Shown: positions 52,892 to 61,567, numbered from the stretch's first letter. The stretch: 64,000 nt of DNA from Streptomyces luteolus (GCF_029968015.1 NZ_JASCIS010000028.1:1-64000); one strand, 5' to 3'. Notes: generated by a model from the sequence alone, not told the origin. Made by a program: numbers and translations.

Positions 52892-54232
52892 TTGAGCAGC
52901 AGCACGACGGCAGAGGACACCGGCCGGGCCCCCATCTGGTCGGTGTCCGAGCACCTTGAGGACATTCTCGCGACGGTCCACCCGCTGGACCCCATCGAGC
53001 TGCAACTCCTCGACGCCCAGGGCTGCGTCCTGGTCGAGGACGTCACGGTGCCCGTCTCGCTGCCGCCCTTCGACAACAGCTCGATGGACGGGTACGCGGT
53101 CCGCACCGCCGATGTGGCCGGCGCCACCGAAGAGTTCCCCGCCGTCCTGGAGGTCATCGGCGACGTCGCCGCGGGCGCCCCCGGCAATCTCACCGTCGGC
53201 CCCGGCCAGGCCGCCCGCATCATGACCGGCGCCCCGCTCCCGCCCGGCGCCGAGGCCGTCGTCCCGGTGGAGTGGACCGACGGCGGCCTCGGCGAGGGCC
53301 CGGTCGGCACGATGACGCCGCACAGCCTGGCCCCCGAGGGCGCCTCCGGAGAGGTCCGCGTGCACCGCCCCGCGAAGGCCCGCGCCCACGTCCGCGCGCG
53401 CGGCAGCGACGTCCGGTCCGGCGAGCGCGCACTCGCCGCCGGCACCGTGCTCGGCCCGCCGCAGATCTCCCTGCTCGCCGCCATCGGCCGCGGCACGGTC
53501 CGGGTGCGCCCCCGCCCGCGCGTGGTCGTCCTCTCCACCGGCAGCGAACTGACCCAGCCCGGCGAGGAGTTGACCGAGGGCCGGATCTACGACTCCAACA
53601 GCTTCGCCCTCACCGCCGCCGCCCGGGACGCCGGCGCGATCGCCTACCGCGTGGGCGCCGTCGCCGACGACGCCGAGACCCTGCGCGCCACCATCGAGGA
53701 CCAGCTGATCCGCGCCGACCTCCTGGTCACCACGGGCGGCGTCTCCGTAGGGGCGTACGACGTCGTGAAGGAGGCCCTCCAGGGCGCCGGTGACTGGGAG
53801 GAGGGCAGCGAGTCCGGCAGCGGCATCGAGTTCCGCAAGCTCGCCATGCAGCCCGGCAAGCCCCAGGGCTTCGGCTCCATCGGCCCCGACCACACCCCGC
53901 TGCTCGCCCTCCCCGGCAACCCGGTCAGCTCGTACGTCTCCTTCGAGCTGTTCGTCCGCCCCGCGATCCGCGCCCTCATGGGCCTGAAGGACGTCAGCCG
54001 CCCCACCGTCCGCGCCGCCCTCGACAGCCGCGAGCCGCTGACCTCCCCCTCCGGCAAGCGCCAGTTCCTGCGCGGGAGGTACGACGAGGAGAAGGGCACC
54101 GTCGCCCCCGTGGGTGGTTCCGGCTCCCACCTGATCGCGGCCCTGGCGCACGCGGACGCCCTGATCGTCGTCCCCGAGGACACCGCCGAGGTCGCCCCGG
54201 GCACCGAGCTCGACGTGATCCTGCTCCGCTGA
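52892..54232 (+). CDS. glp: gephyrin-like molybdotransferase Glp (MoeA family)
   Basis: This 446-residue MoeA-family protein starts at TTG 52892 after GAGGAG. Domains follow the MoeA order: VTVPVSLPPFDNSSMDGYAV, the molybdate/MPT domain with DLLVTTGGVSVGAYDVVKEA, ALPGNPVSSYVSFELFVRPA, and a C-terminal beta domain (GSGSHLIAALAHADALIVVP). MoeA inserts Mo into molybdopterin. In actinobacteria the copy linked to galU and sepX/glpR is Glp, a division factor with a membrane receptor. Both roles are possible here because moaC and mogA follow directly. Confidence 0.92.
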   Translation: MSSSTTAEDTGRAPIWSVSEHLEDILATVHPLDPIELQLLDAQGCVLVEDVTVPVSLPPFDNSSMDGYAVRTADVAGATEEFPAVLEVIGDVAAGAPGNLTVGPGQAARIMTGAPLPPGAEAVVPVEWTDGGLGEGPVGTMTPHSLAPEGASGEVRVHRPAKARAHVRARGSDVRSGERALAAGTVLGPPQISLLAAIGRGTVRVRPRPRVVVLSTGSELTQPGEELTEGRIYDSNSFALTAAARDAGAIAYRVGAVADDAETLRATIEDQLIRADLLVTTGGVSVGAYDVVKEALQGAGDWEEGSESGSGIEFRKLAMQPGKPQGFGSIGPDHTPLLALPGNPVSSYVSFELFVRPAIRALMGLKDVSRPTVRAALDSREPLTSPSGKRQFLRGRYDEEKGTVAPVGGSGSHLIAALAHADALIVVPEDTAEVAPGTELDVILLR

Positions 54233-54315
54233 GCCCCGCCCCGTGCGGGTACCGTGGCTGCCCACACGAGGCCCACCACGGCCCGCCCGAGCCCTGACCG
54301 GGGAGCGCACAGCAG

Positions 54316-54795
54316 ATGAGTACGCAGGACCGACTGACGCACATCGACGAGGCGGGCGCCGCCCGGATGGTCGACGTATCGGAGAAGGACGTCACCGCGC
54401 GCACCGCGCGTGCGAGCGGCCGGGTCCTGGTGTCACCGCGCGTGATCGAACTCCTCAGGGGCGAGGGCGTGCCCAAGGGGGACGCCCTCGCCACCGCCCG
54501 GATCGCGGGCATCATGGGCGCCAAGCGCACCCCCGACCTGATCCCGCTCTGCCACCCGCTCGCGGTCTCCGGGGTGAAGGTCGAACTCGCCGTCGCCGAC
54601 GACGCGGTGGAGATCCTCGCCACCGTGAAGACCACCGACCGCACCGGCGTCGAGATGGAGGCCCTGACCGCCGTCACCGTCGCCGCGCTCACGGTGATCG
54701 ACATGGTGAAGGCGGTCGACAAGGCCGCCGTCATCACCGACGTCCGCGTCGAGGAGAAGACGGGCGGCAAGTCCGGGGACTGGAGCCGCGCATGA
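54316..54795 (+). CDS. moaC: cyclic pyranopterin monophosphate synthase
   Basis: This 159-residue protein is complete for MoaC: RLTHIDEAGAARMVDVSEKD, GIMGAKRTPDLIPLCHPLAV with SGVKVEL, and KTTDRTGVEMEALTAVTVAA with LTVIDMVKAVDK, holding the conserved active-site Lys/Asp. It rearranges the MoaA product to cyclic pyranopterin monophosphate. Its stop overlaps the first ATG of the mogA frame (ATGA), so the two are co-translated. MoaA is not in the window. Confidence 0.96.
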   Translation: MSTQDRLTHIDEAGAARMVDVSEKDVTARTARASGRVLVSPRVIELLRGEGVPKGDALATARIAGIMGAKRTPDLIPLCHPLAVSGVKVELAVADDAVEILATVKTTDRTGVEMEALTAVTVAALTVIDMVKAVDKAAVITDVRVEEKTGGKSGDWSRA

Positions 54796-54935
54796 AGGCC
54801 GAGCCGGGCATGAAGGCCGAGCGGGGCATGAAGGCCGAGCGGGGCATGAAGGCCGAGCGGGGCATGAAGGCCGAGCCGGGCATGAAGGCCGAGCCGGGCA
54901 TGAAGGCCGAGCCGGGCATGAAGGCCGAGCGGGGC
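54792..54935 (+). repeat. eight 18-bp units at the start of mogA, each with an ATG
   Basis: Eight tandem 18-bp units encode MKAE(P/R)G. The unit is ATGAAGGCCGAGCGGGGC or the CCG variant (MKAEPG). Every unit begins with ATG and ends in a purine-rich GAGCGGGGC just before the next ATG. The repeat keeps the mogA frame. The conserved protein begins at the ninth ATG (54936). Confidence 0.95.
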
Positions 54936-55463
54936 ATGACGGCCCTCGTCGTCACCGCCTCCAACCGCGCCTCCGCCGGGGTGTACGCGGACAAGGGCGG
55001 CCCGATCCTCGCCGCGGGCCTGCGCGAGCTCGGCTTCGAGGTCGAGGGCCCGCAGATCGTGCCCGACGGCGACCCGGTCGAGCAGGCCCTGCGCGCCGCC
55101 GTCGACGCCGGGTACGACGTGGTGCTCACCACCGGCGGCACCGGCCTCTCGCCCACCGACCGCACCCCCGAGGCCACCCGCCGCGTCCTCGACCACGAGG
55201 TCCCCGGCATCGCCGAGGCCATCCGCGCGTACGGCCGGGACAAGGTGCCCACGGCCGCCCTCTCCCGCGGCCTCGCCGGCCTCGCGGGCGGCACCCTGAT
55301 CGTGAACCTGCCGGGCTCCACGGGCGGCGTACGGGACGGACTCGCCGTACTGGAACCGCTGCTCGTGCACGCCGTCGACCAGATCCGCGGCGGCGACCAC
55401 CCCAGACCGGACGCAGTCCCCGACGCCGGCCACGGCACCGGAGCCACCGGGAGCCCGAGCTGA
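54792..55463 (+). CDS. mogA: molybdopterin adenylyltransferase, MogA/MoaB type
   Basis: The family part begins MTALVVTASNRASAGVYADK (ATG 54936) and carries DAGYDVVLTTGGTGLSPTDR with TPEATRRVL, the MPT-binding TGGTG-SPxD site, and RGLAGLAGGTLIVNLPGST. It adenylylates molybdopterin before Mo insertion. The open frame begins earlier at an ATG overlapping the moaC stop. In between is an eight-unit MKAE(P/R)G repeat, so N-termini of several lengths are possible. Its end overlaps the CTG start of the GNAT gene. Confidence 0.92.
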   Translation: MKAEPGMKAERGMKAERGMKAERGMKAEPGMKAEPGMKAEPGMKAERGMTALVVTASNRASAGVYADKGGPILAAGLRELGFEVEGPQIVPDGDPVEQALRAAVDAGYDVVLTTGGTGLSPTDRTPEATRRVLDHEVPGIAEAIRAYGRDKVPTAALSRGLAGLAGGTLIVNLPGSTGGVRDGLAVLEPLLVHAVDQIRGGDHPRPDAVPDAGHGTGATGSPS

Positions 55464-56107
55464 ACAGCCCTGCCTGGCCCGCGCGCCTCGCGGACGGCGA
55501 TGTCGTCCTCCGCCCCATAAAGCTGCGCGACCAGCGCGCCTGGCGGGAGGTCAACCAGCGCAACCGCGACTGGCTGCGCCCCTGGGAAGCCACGATTCCG
55601 CCGCCCGGACCCGCCGGTCCGATCACGGCCCGGCCTACCTACCGGCAGATGGTGCGCCATCTGCGCGCGGAGGCGAACGCCGGCCGGATGCTGCCCTTCG
55701 TGATCGAGTACCAGGGCCGTCTGGTGGGCCAGCTGACGGTCGCCGGGATCACCTGGGGCTCGATGTGCTCGGGCCATATCGGCTATTGGGTCGACCAGTC
55801 GGTGGCCGGGCGCGGAGTGATGCCGACGGCCGTCGCGCTCGTCGTCGACCACTGCTTCAGGAGCGTGGGTCTGCATCGCGTCGAAGTCTGCATTCGGCCC
55901 GAGAACACCCCGAGCCGCCGGGTCGTGGAGAAACTCGGATTCCGTGAGGAAGGGCTGCGCCCGCGCTATCTCCACATCGACGGCGGCTGGCGGGACCACC
56001 TCGTGTTCGCGCTCACCGCGGAAGAGGTCCCGGAAGGGCTGCTCACCCGCTGGCACCAGCGGCGATCCGGAAACAGTCCGAAGGACACACCACGGAACAC
56101 GGCCTGA
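55460..56107 (+). CDS. GNAT acetyltransferase (RimJ/RimL-like)
   Basis: This 215-residue protein. No ATG, GTG or TTG lies at the natural start. CTG 55460 (NSPAWPARLADGDVVLRPIK) overlaps the mogA stop (CTGA) and has GGGAG upstream, so it is the probable start. The RimJ fold is clear: QRAWREVNQRNRDWLRPWEA, AGRGVMPTAVALVVDHCFRS (acetyl-CoA loop) and HRVEVCIRPENTPSRRVVEK with LGFREEGLRPRYLHIDGGWR. In corynebacteria a RimJ-like gene also sits between glp and glpR. Target unknown. Confidence 0.88.
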   Translation: MNSPAWPARLADGDVVLRPIKLRDQRAWREVNQRNRDWLRPWEATIPPPGPAGPITARPTYRQMVRHLRAEANAGRMLPFVIEYQGRLVGQLTVAGITWGSMCSGHIGYWVDQSVAGRGVMPTAVALVVDHCFRSVGLHRVEVCIRPENTPSRRVVEKLGFREEGLRPRYLHIDGGWRDHLVFALTAEEVPEGLLTRWHQRRSGNSPKDTPRNTA

Positions 56108-56303
56108 CTCCGCGAAATAAAATGTGTGTTCGAAAAAGAGCGCAGATTGACCACGAATATGCCTCCGGTGCCTCTGGTTGTCCTGCTCTCGAAGCCTGCT
56201 GATCGCATCAGTCACAAAAAAAGTTCGAGATATCAGCCAGATCGTGCGACACACCGGCGGAATTGGCAGATGGCCTCAACGAAACCCCTCTACCGTGTGA
56301 GGC

Positions 56304-57509
56304 GTGAGCAGCAGCGGCCTCATCTACGCAGTCATTGTCGGGGCCTGGGCCGCCTACTTGGTGCCGATGTGGCTCCGTAGGCAGGACGAGCTCAACGAAG
56401 CCCGTCCGACGGAACGCTTCAGTACCGCCATCCGCCTGCTTTCCGGGCGGGCGGGGATGGAGCGTCGGTACGCCAAGGATCTGCGGGCGCGTACCGAAGG
56501 GGAAGAGCCCATGGCCGACCCGGACGCCGCGACGGAATCCCTCACGGGATCCGTCGACGTCCGGGCCTTCGCCGTGTCCGAGGACGGCGAGCAGCGCGGC
56601 GAACAGCCGAGACCGCGAGAGCAGCCGCGAGAACCCCGGCAGGAGCAGCGCCCCGCGCGCCGCCCGGCCAAGGACGAGCAGGCCGCGCATGCCGCGCGCG
56701 CCGAGAGGGCCCAGCGGGCCGCGCGCTCGGAGGCCGCAGCGGCCGCCGCGCGCGCCCGGCGCACCAAGGTGCTCGCACGCCGCCGGCGTACGACGGTGGT
56801 GCTGTTCCTCGCGTTCACGCTCGGCTCGATCGTCGCGGCCGTCGGCGGCTTCGCGTTCCTGTGGGCGCCCGGCGTGCCCGCGGTGCTCCTGAGCACGTAC
56901 ATCGTCTACCTGCGGGCCCAGGAGCGGCGCCGCTACACGTACACGATGGACCGGCGCCGGGCCGAGGCCGCGGCGAGGCAGCTGCGGGAGCGGCGGCCCG
57001 CCGGGCGCAGGCCCGCCCCGGCCGAGAGCACGGACGAGTCGGCCGAGGAAGGTCACGGCGCCGACCCCGCCGAGAACCCCGGCCTCTCCGCGCTCGCCGC
57101 CGACCGCCGGGCCCTGGTCGAGCAGACCGATCACGCCGAGTGGGTCGACCAGCAGCGCGAGCGGGGCCGCGGTGCGGCGCGCGGCGACAGCTGGGAGCCC
57201 GTGCCGGTGCCGCTGCCGACGTACGTCACCGCCCCGGTCGCGCCCCGCGCCACCGGCGGGATCGACCTGAGCGCCCCCGACACCTGGAGCTCGGCCCGGT
57301 CCAGCGCGGCCGGGCAGCCGAAGGAGGCGGAGGCCGAGCAGACGGCGAAGCCGGCCGAGGAGGAGCCGCGGCGGGGCACGCGCTCCGGGAGCTCCGGGAG
57401 CGAGGCGCCCGCGCGCCGGGCGGCCGCACGCCGCAGCCGCGAGCGCGGTCGCACGCCGCTCTTCGACCAGTACGCGGACGGCGACCGGCCGCGCGCGGCC
57501 AACGAGTGA
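56304..57509 (+). CDS. sepX: divisome protein SepX/GlpR
   Basis: This 401-residue membrane protein opens with the diagnostic LIYAVIVGAWAAYLVPMWLR and RRQDELNEARPTERFSTAIR. An Ala/Arg/Glu-rich helical cytoplasmic part (residues about 90-160) leads to a double-helix hairpin (TTVVLFLAFTLGSIVAAVGG, then VPAVLLSTYIVYLRAQERRR). The C-terminal half is disordered and charged. SepX/GlpR supports septum and filament stability and binds Glp. The glp gene is four genes upstream, with moaC, mogA and a GNAT gene between. The intergenic region before it (56108-56303) is AT-richer than its surroundings and likely holds its own promoter. Confidence 0.9.
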   Translation: MSSSGLIYAVIVGAWAAYLVPMWLRRQDELNEARPTERFSTAIRLLSGRAGMERRYAKDLRARTEGEEPMADPDAATESLTGSVDVRAFAVSEDGEQRGEQPRPREQPREPRQEQRPARRPAKDEQAAHAARAERAQRAARSEAAAAAARARRTKVLARRRRTTVVLFLAFTLGSIVAAVGGFAFLWAPGVPAVLLSTYIVYLRAQERRRYTYTMDRRRAEAAARQLRERRPAGRRPAPAESTDESAEEGHGADPAENPGLSALAADRRALVEQTDHAEWVDQQRERGRGAARGDSWEPVPVPLPTYVTAPVAPRATGGIDLSAPDTWSSARSSAAGQPKEAEAEQTAKPAEEEPRRGTRSGSSGSEAPARRAAARRSRERGRTPLFDQYADGDRPRAANE

Positions 57510-57596
57510 CGGCCGGGGATCTGACCAGCGCGGGAGCCGCGAGGGAACGGATTTCCAAGCACCCCGGTGAGGGTGCTAATGTTTCTCTCGTTGCAA

Positions 57597-57670
57597 GGGC
57601 CTGTGGCGCAGTCCGGTAGCGCACCTCGTTCGCATCGAGGGGGCCAGGGGTTCAAATCCCCTCAGGTCCA
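57597..57670 (+). tRNA. tRNA-Ala (anticodon CGC)
   Basis: A 74-nt cloverleaf: acceptor GGGCCTG with CAGGTCC, D arm GCGC..GCGC, anticodon loop TTCGCAT on CCTCG/CGAGG, T arm CAGGGG-TTCAAAT-CCCCTC type. CCA is not encoded. It reads GCG. A terminator hairpin follows at 57679. Confidence 0.95.
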
Positions 57671-57678
57671 CCGCAATT

Positions 57679-57712
57679 GAGAACCCCGTCGGATTCATCC
57701 GGCGGGGTTCTC
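57679..57712. terminator. tRNA-Ala terminator hairpin
   Basis: A 15-bp stem with one G-T wobble (GAGAACCCCGTCGGA with TCCGGCGGGGTTCTC) and a 4-nt loop lies 9 bp after the tRNA. Confidence 0.85.
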
Positions 57713-57812
57713 GCGTTGTTCGCGCACTGTCCCCGCCCCGGGACCCGGGTGGGAGCGCGGTACGGGGCGAGGTGACGGCGAGTGGGCGGCGCTCAGCCAG
57801 GAGTGAGCGGGC

Positions 57813-58292
57813 TCACAGCGGTTTGGCCATGCAGCGGCTGGAGTCGTAGTGGCGGTAGTAGCCGAACTTGGCGCAGAAGGTGTAGCCCTCGGAGGCGTAG
57901 AGGGCGATGGCCTCGGGCTGCTGGTCGCCGGTCTCCAGGACCATGCGGGTACGGCCGGCGGCGCGGGCGTCGGCCTCCAGGAGCGCGAGTATGCGGCGGG
58001 CCAGGCCCTGGCCGCGGGCCTGCTCGATCACGTACATCCGCTTGATCTCGGCGTCGCCGTCCGCGTAGCCCTCGTCGTTGGCGTCCTGGGTGCGCCAGCC
58101 GCCGGTGGCGACGGGGCGGTCGAGGGCGTCGTGGGCGAGCAGGAAGAGGCCGTGCGGGGGCTGGAACATCGACGGGGCGAGCGGGGTGGCGTCGCCCTCT
58201 TCCTCGCCGTAGCGCTGGGCGTACTCCCGCAGTACCTCGTTGCTGAGCTTGATCGCGTCGGGGTGGTCGTACGGCGTCGGTCTGATGTCCAT
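57813..58292 (-). CDS. GNAT family acetyltransferase
   Basis: This 159-residue protein from ATG 58292 has the acetyl-CoA motif RMYVIEQARGQGLARRILAL and ETGDQQPEAIALYASEGYTF followed by GYYRHYDSSRCM, the usual C-terminus of this GNAT subgroup. No substrate can be named. It is divergent from the exonuclease III gene with only 29 bp between starts. Confidence 0.9.
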   Translation of the reverse strand: MDIRPTPYDHPDAIKLSNEVLREYAQRYGEEEGDATPLAPSMFQPPHGLFLLAHDALDRPVATGGWRTQDANDEGYADGDAEIKRMYVIEQARGQGLARRILALLEADARAAGRTRMVLETGDQQPEAIALYASEGYTFCAKFGYYRHYDSSRCMAKPL

Positions 58293-58321
58293 GCGCTCCA
58301 GTGTGCCGGTACCGTGTCGGG

Positions 58322-59113
58322 GTGCTGAATGTGACCACCGTGAACGTGAACGGGCTGCGTGCCGCCGCCAAGAAGGGCTTCGTGGAGTGGCTGGCCGCGA
58401 CCGACGCCGACGCCGTGTGCCTGCAGGAAGTGCGGGCCGAGGCGGCACAGCTGCCGGACTCGGTGCGGGCGCCGGAGGGCTGGCACGTGGTGCACGCGCC
58501 CGCGGCGGCGAAGGGCCGCGCGGGTGTCTCGCTCTACACGCGGCGCGAGCCCGACCGGGTGCGGATCGGCTGGGGTTCGCAGGAGTTCGACTCCAGCGGG
58601 CGGTACGTCGAGGTGGATCTGCCGGGCGTGACGGTGGCGAGCCTGTATCTGCCCTCGGGTGAGGTCGGCACGGACCGGCAGGACGAGAAGGAGCGGTTCA
58701 TGGCCGAATTCCTCGTCCACCTGCGGGAGTTGAAGGAGCTGGCCGCGGCCGACGGCCGCGAGGTCGTGGTGTGCGGCGACTGGAACATCGCCCACCAGGA
58801 GGCCGACCTCAAGAACTGGAAGGGCAACAGGAAGAACGCCGGGTTCCTGCCCGAGGAGCGGGCCTGGCTGAGCGAGGTCCTGGAGGCCTACGTCGACGTG
58901 GTGCGCGAGCTGCACCCGGACGTCGAGGGGCCGTACTCGTGGTGGTCGTACCGCGGGCGGGCCTTCGACAACGACACGGGCTGGCGGATCGACTACCAGA
59001 TGGCGACGCCGGGCCTCGCGGGCAAGGCGGTCAAGGCGTACGTGGAGCGGGCCGCGACGCACGCCGAGCGGTGGAGCGACCACGCGCCGGTGACGGTGGT
59101 CTACGACCTGTAG
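58322..59113 (+). CDS. exodeoxyribonuclease III
   Basis: This 263-residue AP endonuclease/exonuclease starts at GTG 58322. Signatures are VNVNGLRAAAKKGFVEWLAA, VCLQEVRAE (catalytic Glu), VSLYTRREPDRVRIGWGSQE, VVVCGDWNIAHQEADLKNWK (Asp/Asn) and RIDYQMATPGL with WSDHAPVTVVYDL (the final Asp-His pair). It removes 3' blocks and incises abasic sites in base-excision repair. Short spacing to the divergent GNAT gene means overlapping promoters. Confidence 0.94.
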   Translation: MLNVTTVNVNGLRAAAKKGFVEWLAATDADAVCLQEVRAEAAQLPDSVRAPEGWHVVHAPAAAKGRAGVSLYTRREPDRVRIGWGSQEFDSSGRYVEVDLPGVTVASLYLPSGEVGTDRQDEKERFMAEFLVHLRELKELAAADGREVVVCGDWNIAHQEADLKNWKGNRKNAGFLPEERAWLSEVLEAYVDVVRELHPDVEGPYSWWSYRGRAFDNDTGWRIDYQMATPGLAGKAVKAYVERAATHAERWSDHAPVTVVYDL

Positions 59114-59166
59114 GGGGCGTCTCCCCGTCCCCTGGGCGCCCGGGCTCACCTGTAGACGCCCGCGCC

Positions 59167-59829
59167 TTACGGATTGCTGAGGCGGCGGTCCATGGCCAGG
59201 GAGAGTTCCGCCTCCACGACCGCCTTCGCGAGCGGGCGCAGCTTCTCGGGGTCGGACTCGGGGGTGTGGTCGCGCAGGATCGTCATGAACAACTCGGCCA
59301 TGGCGTCGGCGTGTTCACGTACCTTGCGGCCGGCCGCGAGTACCTCGGCGAGCGGGACGCCTTCGCGGACGAGGGCCGCCGAGACGTCGAGCAGGCGGCG
59401 GCTGATGTGCACGATCTCGTCGCCGTCGGTGCCGATGTACCCGAGGTCCAGGGCCGCCTGGAGGTTCTCCGGGGTGACCTCGCCCTCGAAGTAGTCCGCC
59501 AGTTCCTCGGGGGTGAGGCGGACCGGGGTCTCCTCGGTGGGGGCTCCGGCGAGGCCGAGGATCTCGCCGACGTCGCGGCCGGACTCGAAGGCGTCGGTGA
59601 GGTCGGCGATGGCGTTGAGGGTGTGGCCGCGTTCCAGGAGTGCGGTGATCGTGCGCAGGCGGGCCAGGTGGTGCTCGTCGTACCAGGCGATGCGGCCCTC
59701 GCGGCGGGGCGGGGGGAGCAGCTTGCGCTCGCGGTAGAAGCGCAGGGTGCGCACGGTGATGCCGGCCGCGGCGGCCAGTTCGTCCATGCGGTATTCGCGG
59801 GGGGCGCGGTTCTGCGGTTCTTCGGGCAC
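59167..59829 (-). CDS. MerR family regulator
   Basis: This 220-residue MerR protein contains YRMDELAAAAGITVRTLRFY and RERKLLPPPRREGRIAWYDE with HHLARLRTITALLERGHTLN. The C-terminal domain (GEVTPENLQAALDLGYIGTD onward) is all-helical without Cys clusters, so it is not a metal or [2Fe-2S] sensor. It is divergent from the monooxygenase operon (187 bp apart) and is the obvious candidate regulator of it. Confidence 0.92.
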   Translation of the reverse strand: MPEEPQNRAPREYRMDELAAAAGITVRTLRFYRERKLLPPPRREGRIAWYDEHHLARLRTITALLERGHTLNAIADLTDAFESGRDVGEILGLAGAPTEETPVRLTPEELADYFEGEVTPENLQAALDLGYIGTDGDEIVHISRRLLDVSAALVREGVPLAEVLAAGRKVREHADAMAELFMTILRDHTPESDPEKLRPLAKAVVEAELSLAMDRRLSNP

Positions 59830-59972
59830 GCCCCGACCCTATGACAAGCGCTGTGGCCCGTAAGGGGCCCGTTGAGGGGCGGTGGTCGGGCGACGGGTGG
59901 GAGTACCGGCGGTAACTTTCTTCGGTCCGACCCCTACCCATGAGTAAGGAGCTGCTCTACTCTCCCAACTGC

Positions 59973-59988
59973 GCCAGTAATCACTGGC
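59973..59988. promoter_or_regulatory. candidate operator before the monooxygenase operon
   Basis: GCCAGT-AATC-ACTGGC is a perfect 6-bp inverted repeat, 29 bp before the monooxygenase start and between the divergent MerR and monooxygenase genes. Assignment to the MerR regulator is inference. Confidence 0.4.
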
Positions 59989-60016
59989 ATAGTCGTGGAG
60001 TGCGGGAGGCGGCGGC

Positions 60017-61567
60017 ATGGCCGAGCAGGAGCGCGAGCGCGAGCACGTGCGGGTGGCGGTGATCGGGTCGGGGTTCGGCGGGCTCGGTGCCGCCGTCCGG
60101 CTGCGCCGCGAGGGCATCACCGACTTCGTCGTCCTGGAGCGGGCCGACTCGGTGGGCGGCACGTGGCGGGACAACAGCTATCCGGGGTGCGCCTGCGACG
60201 TGCCCTCGCACCTGTACTCCTTCTCGTTCGCCCCCAACCCGGACTGGCCGCGCGCCTTCTCCGGGCAGGAACACATCCGGGCGTACCTGGAGCATGTCGC
60301 GGACGTCTTCCGGCTGCGGCCGCACATCCGCTTCAACTCCGAGGTGACGCGGATGCGTTGGAACGCCGAGGAGCTGCACTGGGAGATAGAGACGGCACGC
60401 GGCAGCCGCCTCACCGCCGACGTCGTCGTCTCGGCGGCGGGGCCGCTCTCCGACCCGAAGACGCCGGACATCCCCGGCCTCGACTCCTTCGAGGGCAAGG
60501 TCTTCCACTCGGCGCGCTGGGACCACGACTACGACCTGCGCGGCAAGCGCGTCGCGATGGTCGGCACGGGTGCGTCGGCGATCCAGATCGTGCCCGCGAT
60601 CCAGCGCGAGGTCGGCAGCCTCACCCTCTTCCAGCGCACCCCGCCGTGGGTCATGCCGCGGGCCGACCGGGCCATCAGCGGCGTCGAGCGCTGGCTGCAC
60701 CGGCAGCTGCCGTTCACCACGCAGGCGCGGCGCGGCGTGCTGTGGGGCATCCGGGAACTCCAGGTGCAGGCCTTCACCAAGCGGCCGAACGAGCTGGGCA
60801 TGGTCGAGTCCCTGGCCAAGGCCAACATGCGGCGCGCGATCAAGGATCCGGCGCTGCGGGCCAAGCTGACCCCGGACTACCGCATCGGCTGCAAGCGCAT
60901 CCTGCTGTCCAACACGTACTACCCGGCCCTCGCGCGGCCCAACGTGGACGTCGTCGCGAGCGGTCTCACCGAGGTGCGGGGCAACACGGTCGTGGCCGCC
61001 GACGGCACCGAGGCCGAGGTCGACGCGATCATCTTCGGCACCGGCTTCCACGTCACGGACATGCCGATCGCGGAGCGCGTCATCGGCGCCGGGGGCAGCA
61101 CGCTAGCCGAGCACTGGAAGGGCGGCGTGCAGTCGATGCGCGGCGCGGCCGTCGACGGCTTCCCCAACTTCCTGACCGTCATCGGCCCCAACACCGGGCT
61201 CGGCAACTCCTCGATGATCCTGATGATCGAGGCCCAGTTGAACTATCTCGCCGACTACATGCGGCAGTTGGACGTCCTCGGTGGCAGGGCGGCGCTCGAC
61301 GCCAGGCCCGCCGCCGTCACCTCCTGGAACGCGAAGGTCCAGGAGCGGATGAAGCGCACCGTGTGGAACACCGGCGGCTGCACCAGCTGGTACCTCGACG
61401 AGAACGGTGTCAACACCACCGTCTGGCCCGGCACCACCACCGAGTTCCGCGCGGCCACGAAGCGCGTGGACCTCGGGGAGTACGAGGTCGTACGGCCGCC
61501 CAAGGACGCCGGGACGGACCGGCCTTCCGGGAAGGGCCGCAAGAAGAAGGTCGAGGCCGGAGCATGA
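60017..61567 (+). CDS. flavin-containing Baeyer-Villiger-type monooxygenase
   Basis: This 516-residue flavoprotein has the FAD motif AVIGSGFGGLGAAVRLRREG (GxGxxG, G17-G22), an early Asp/Gly region SVGGTWRDNSYPGCACDVPS, the type I BVMO fingerprint FEGKVFHSARWD (F158...H164...W168) and the NADPH motif VAMVGTGASAIQIVPAIQRE. It inserts one O atom next to a ketone carbonyl to give an ester or lactone. It is the first gene of a three-gene operon with a hydrolase and an SDR, joined by ATGA overlaps. The substrate is unknown; the organisation suggests long-chain or cyclic ketones. Confidence 0.93.
   Translation: MAEQEREREHVRVAVIGSGFGGLGAAVRLRREGITDFVVLERADSVGGTWRDNSYPGCACDVPSHLYSFSFAPNPDWPRAFSGQEHIRAYLEHVADVFRLRPHIRFNSEVTRMRWNAEELHWEIETARGSRLTADVVVSAAGPLSDPKTPDIPGLDSFEGKVFHSARWDHDYDLRGKRVAMVGTGASAIQIVPAIQREVGSLTLFQRTPPWVMPRADRAISGVERWLHRQLPFTTQARRGVLWGIRELQVQAFTKRPNELGMVESLAKANMRRAIKDPALRAKLTPDYRIGCKRILLSNTYYPALARPNVDVVASGLTEVRGNTVVAADGTEAEVDAIIFGTGFHVTDMPIAERVIGAGGSTLAEHWKGGVQSMRGAAVDGFPNFLTVIGPNTGLGNSSMILMIEAQLNYLADYMRQLDVLGGRAALDARPAAVTSWNAKVQERMKRTVWNTGGCTSWYLDENGVNTTVWPGTTTEFRAATKRVDLGEYEVVRPPKDAGTDRPSGKGRKKKVEAGA

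Noticed and set aside
54792..54935. CRISPR-like array
   Set aside because: Units are contiguous 18-mers without spacers and lie inside a coding frame. No cas genes are present.
59167..59829. MerR regulator as SoxR
   Set aside because: The C-terminal cysteine cluster of SoxR is absent, so it cannot be the protein acting on the box at 20850.
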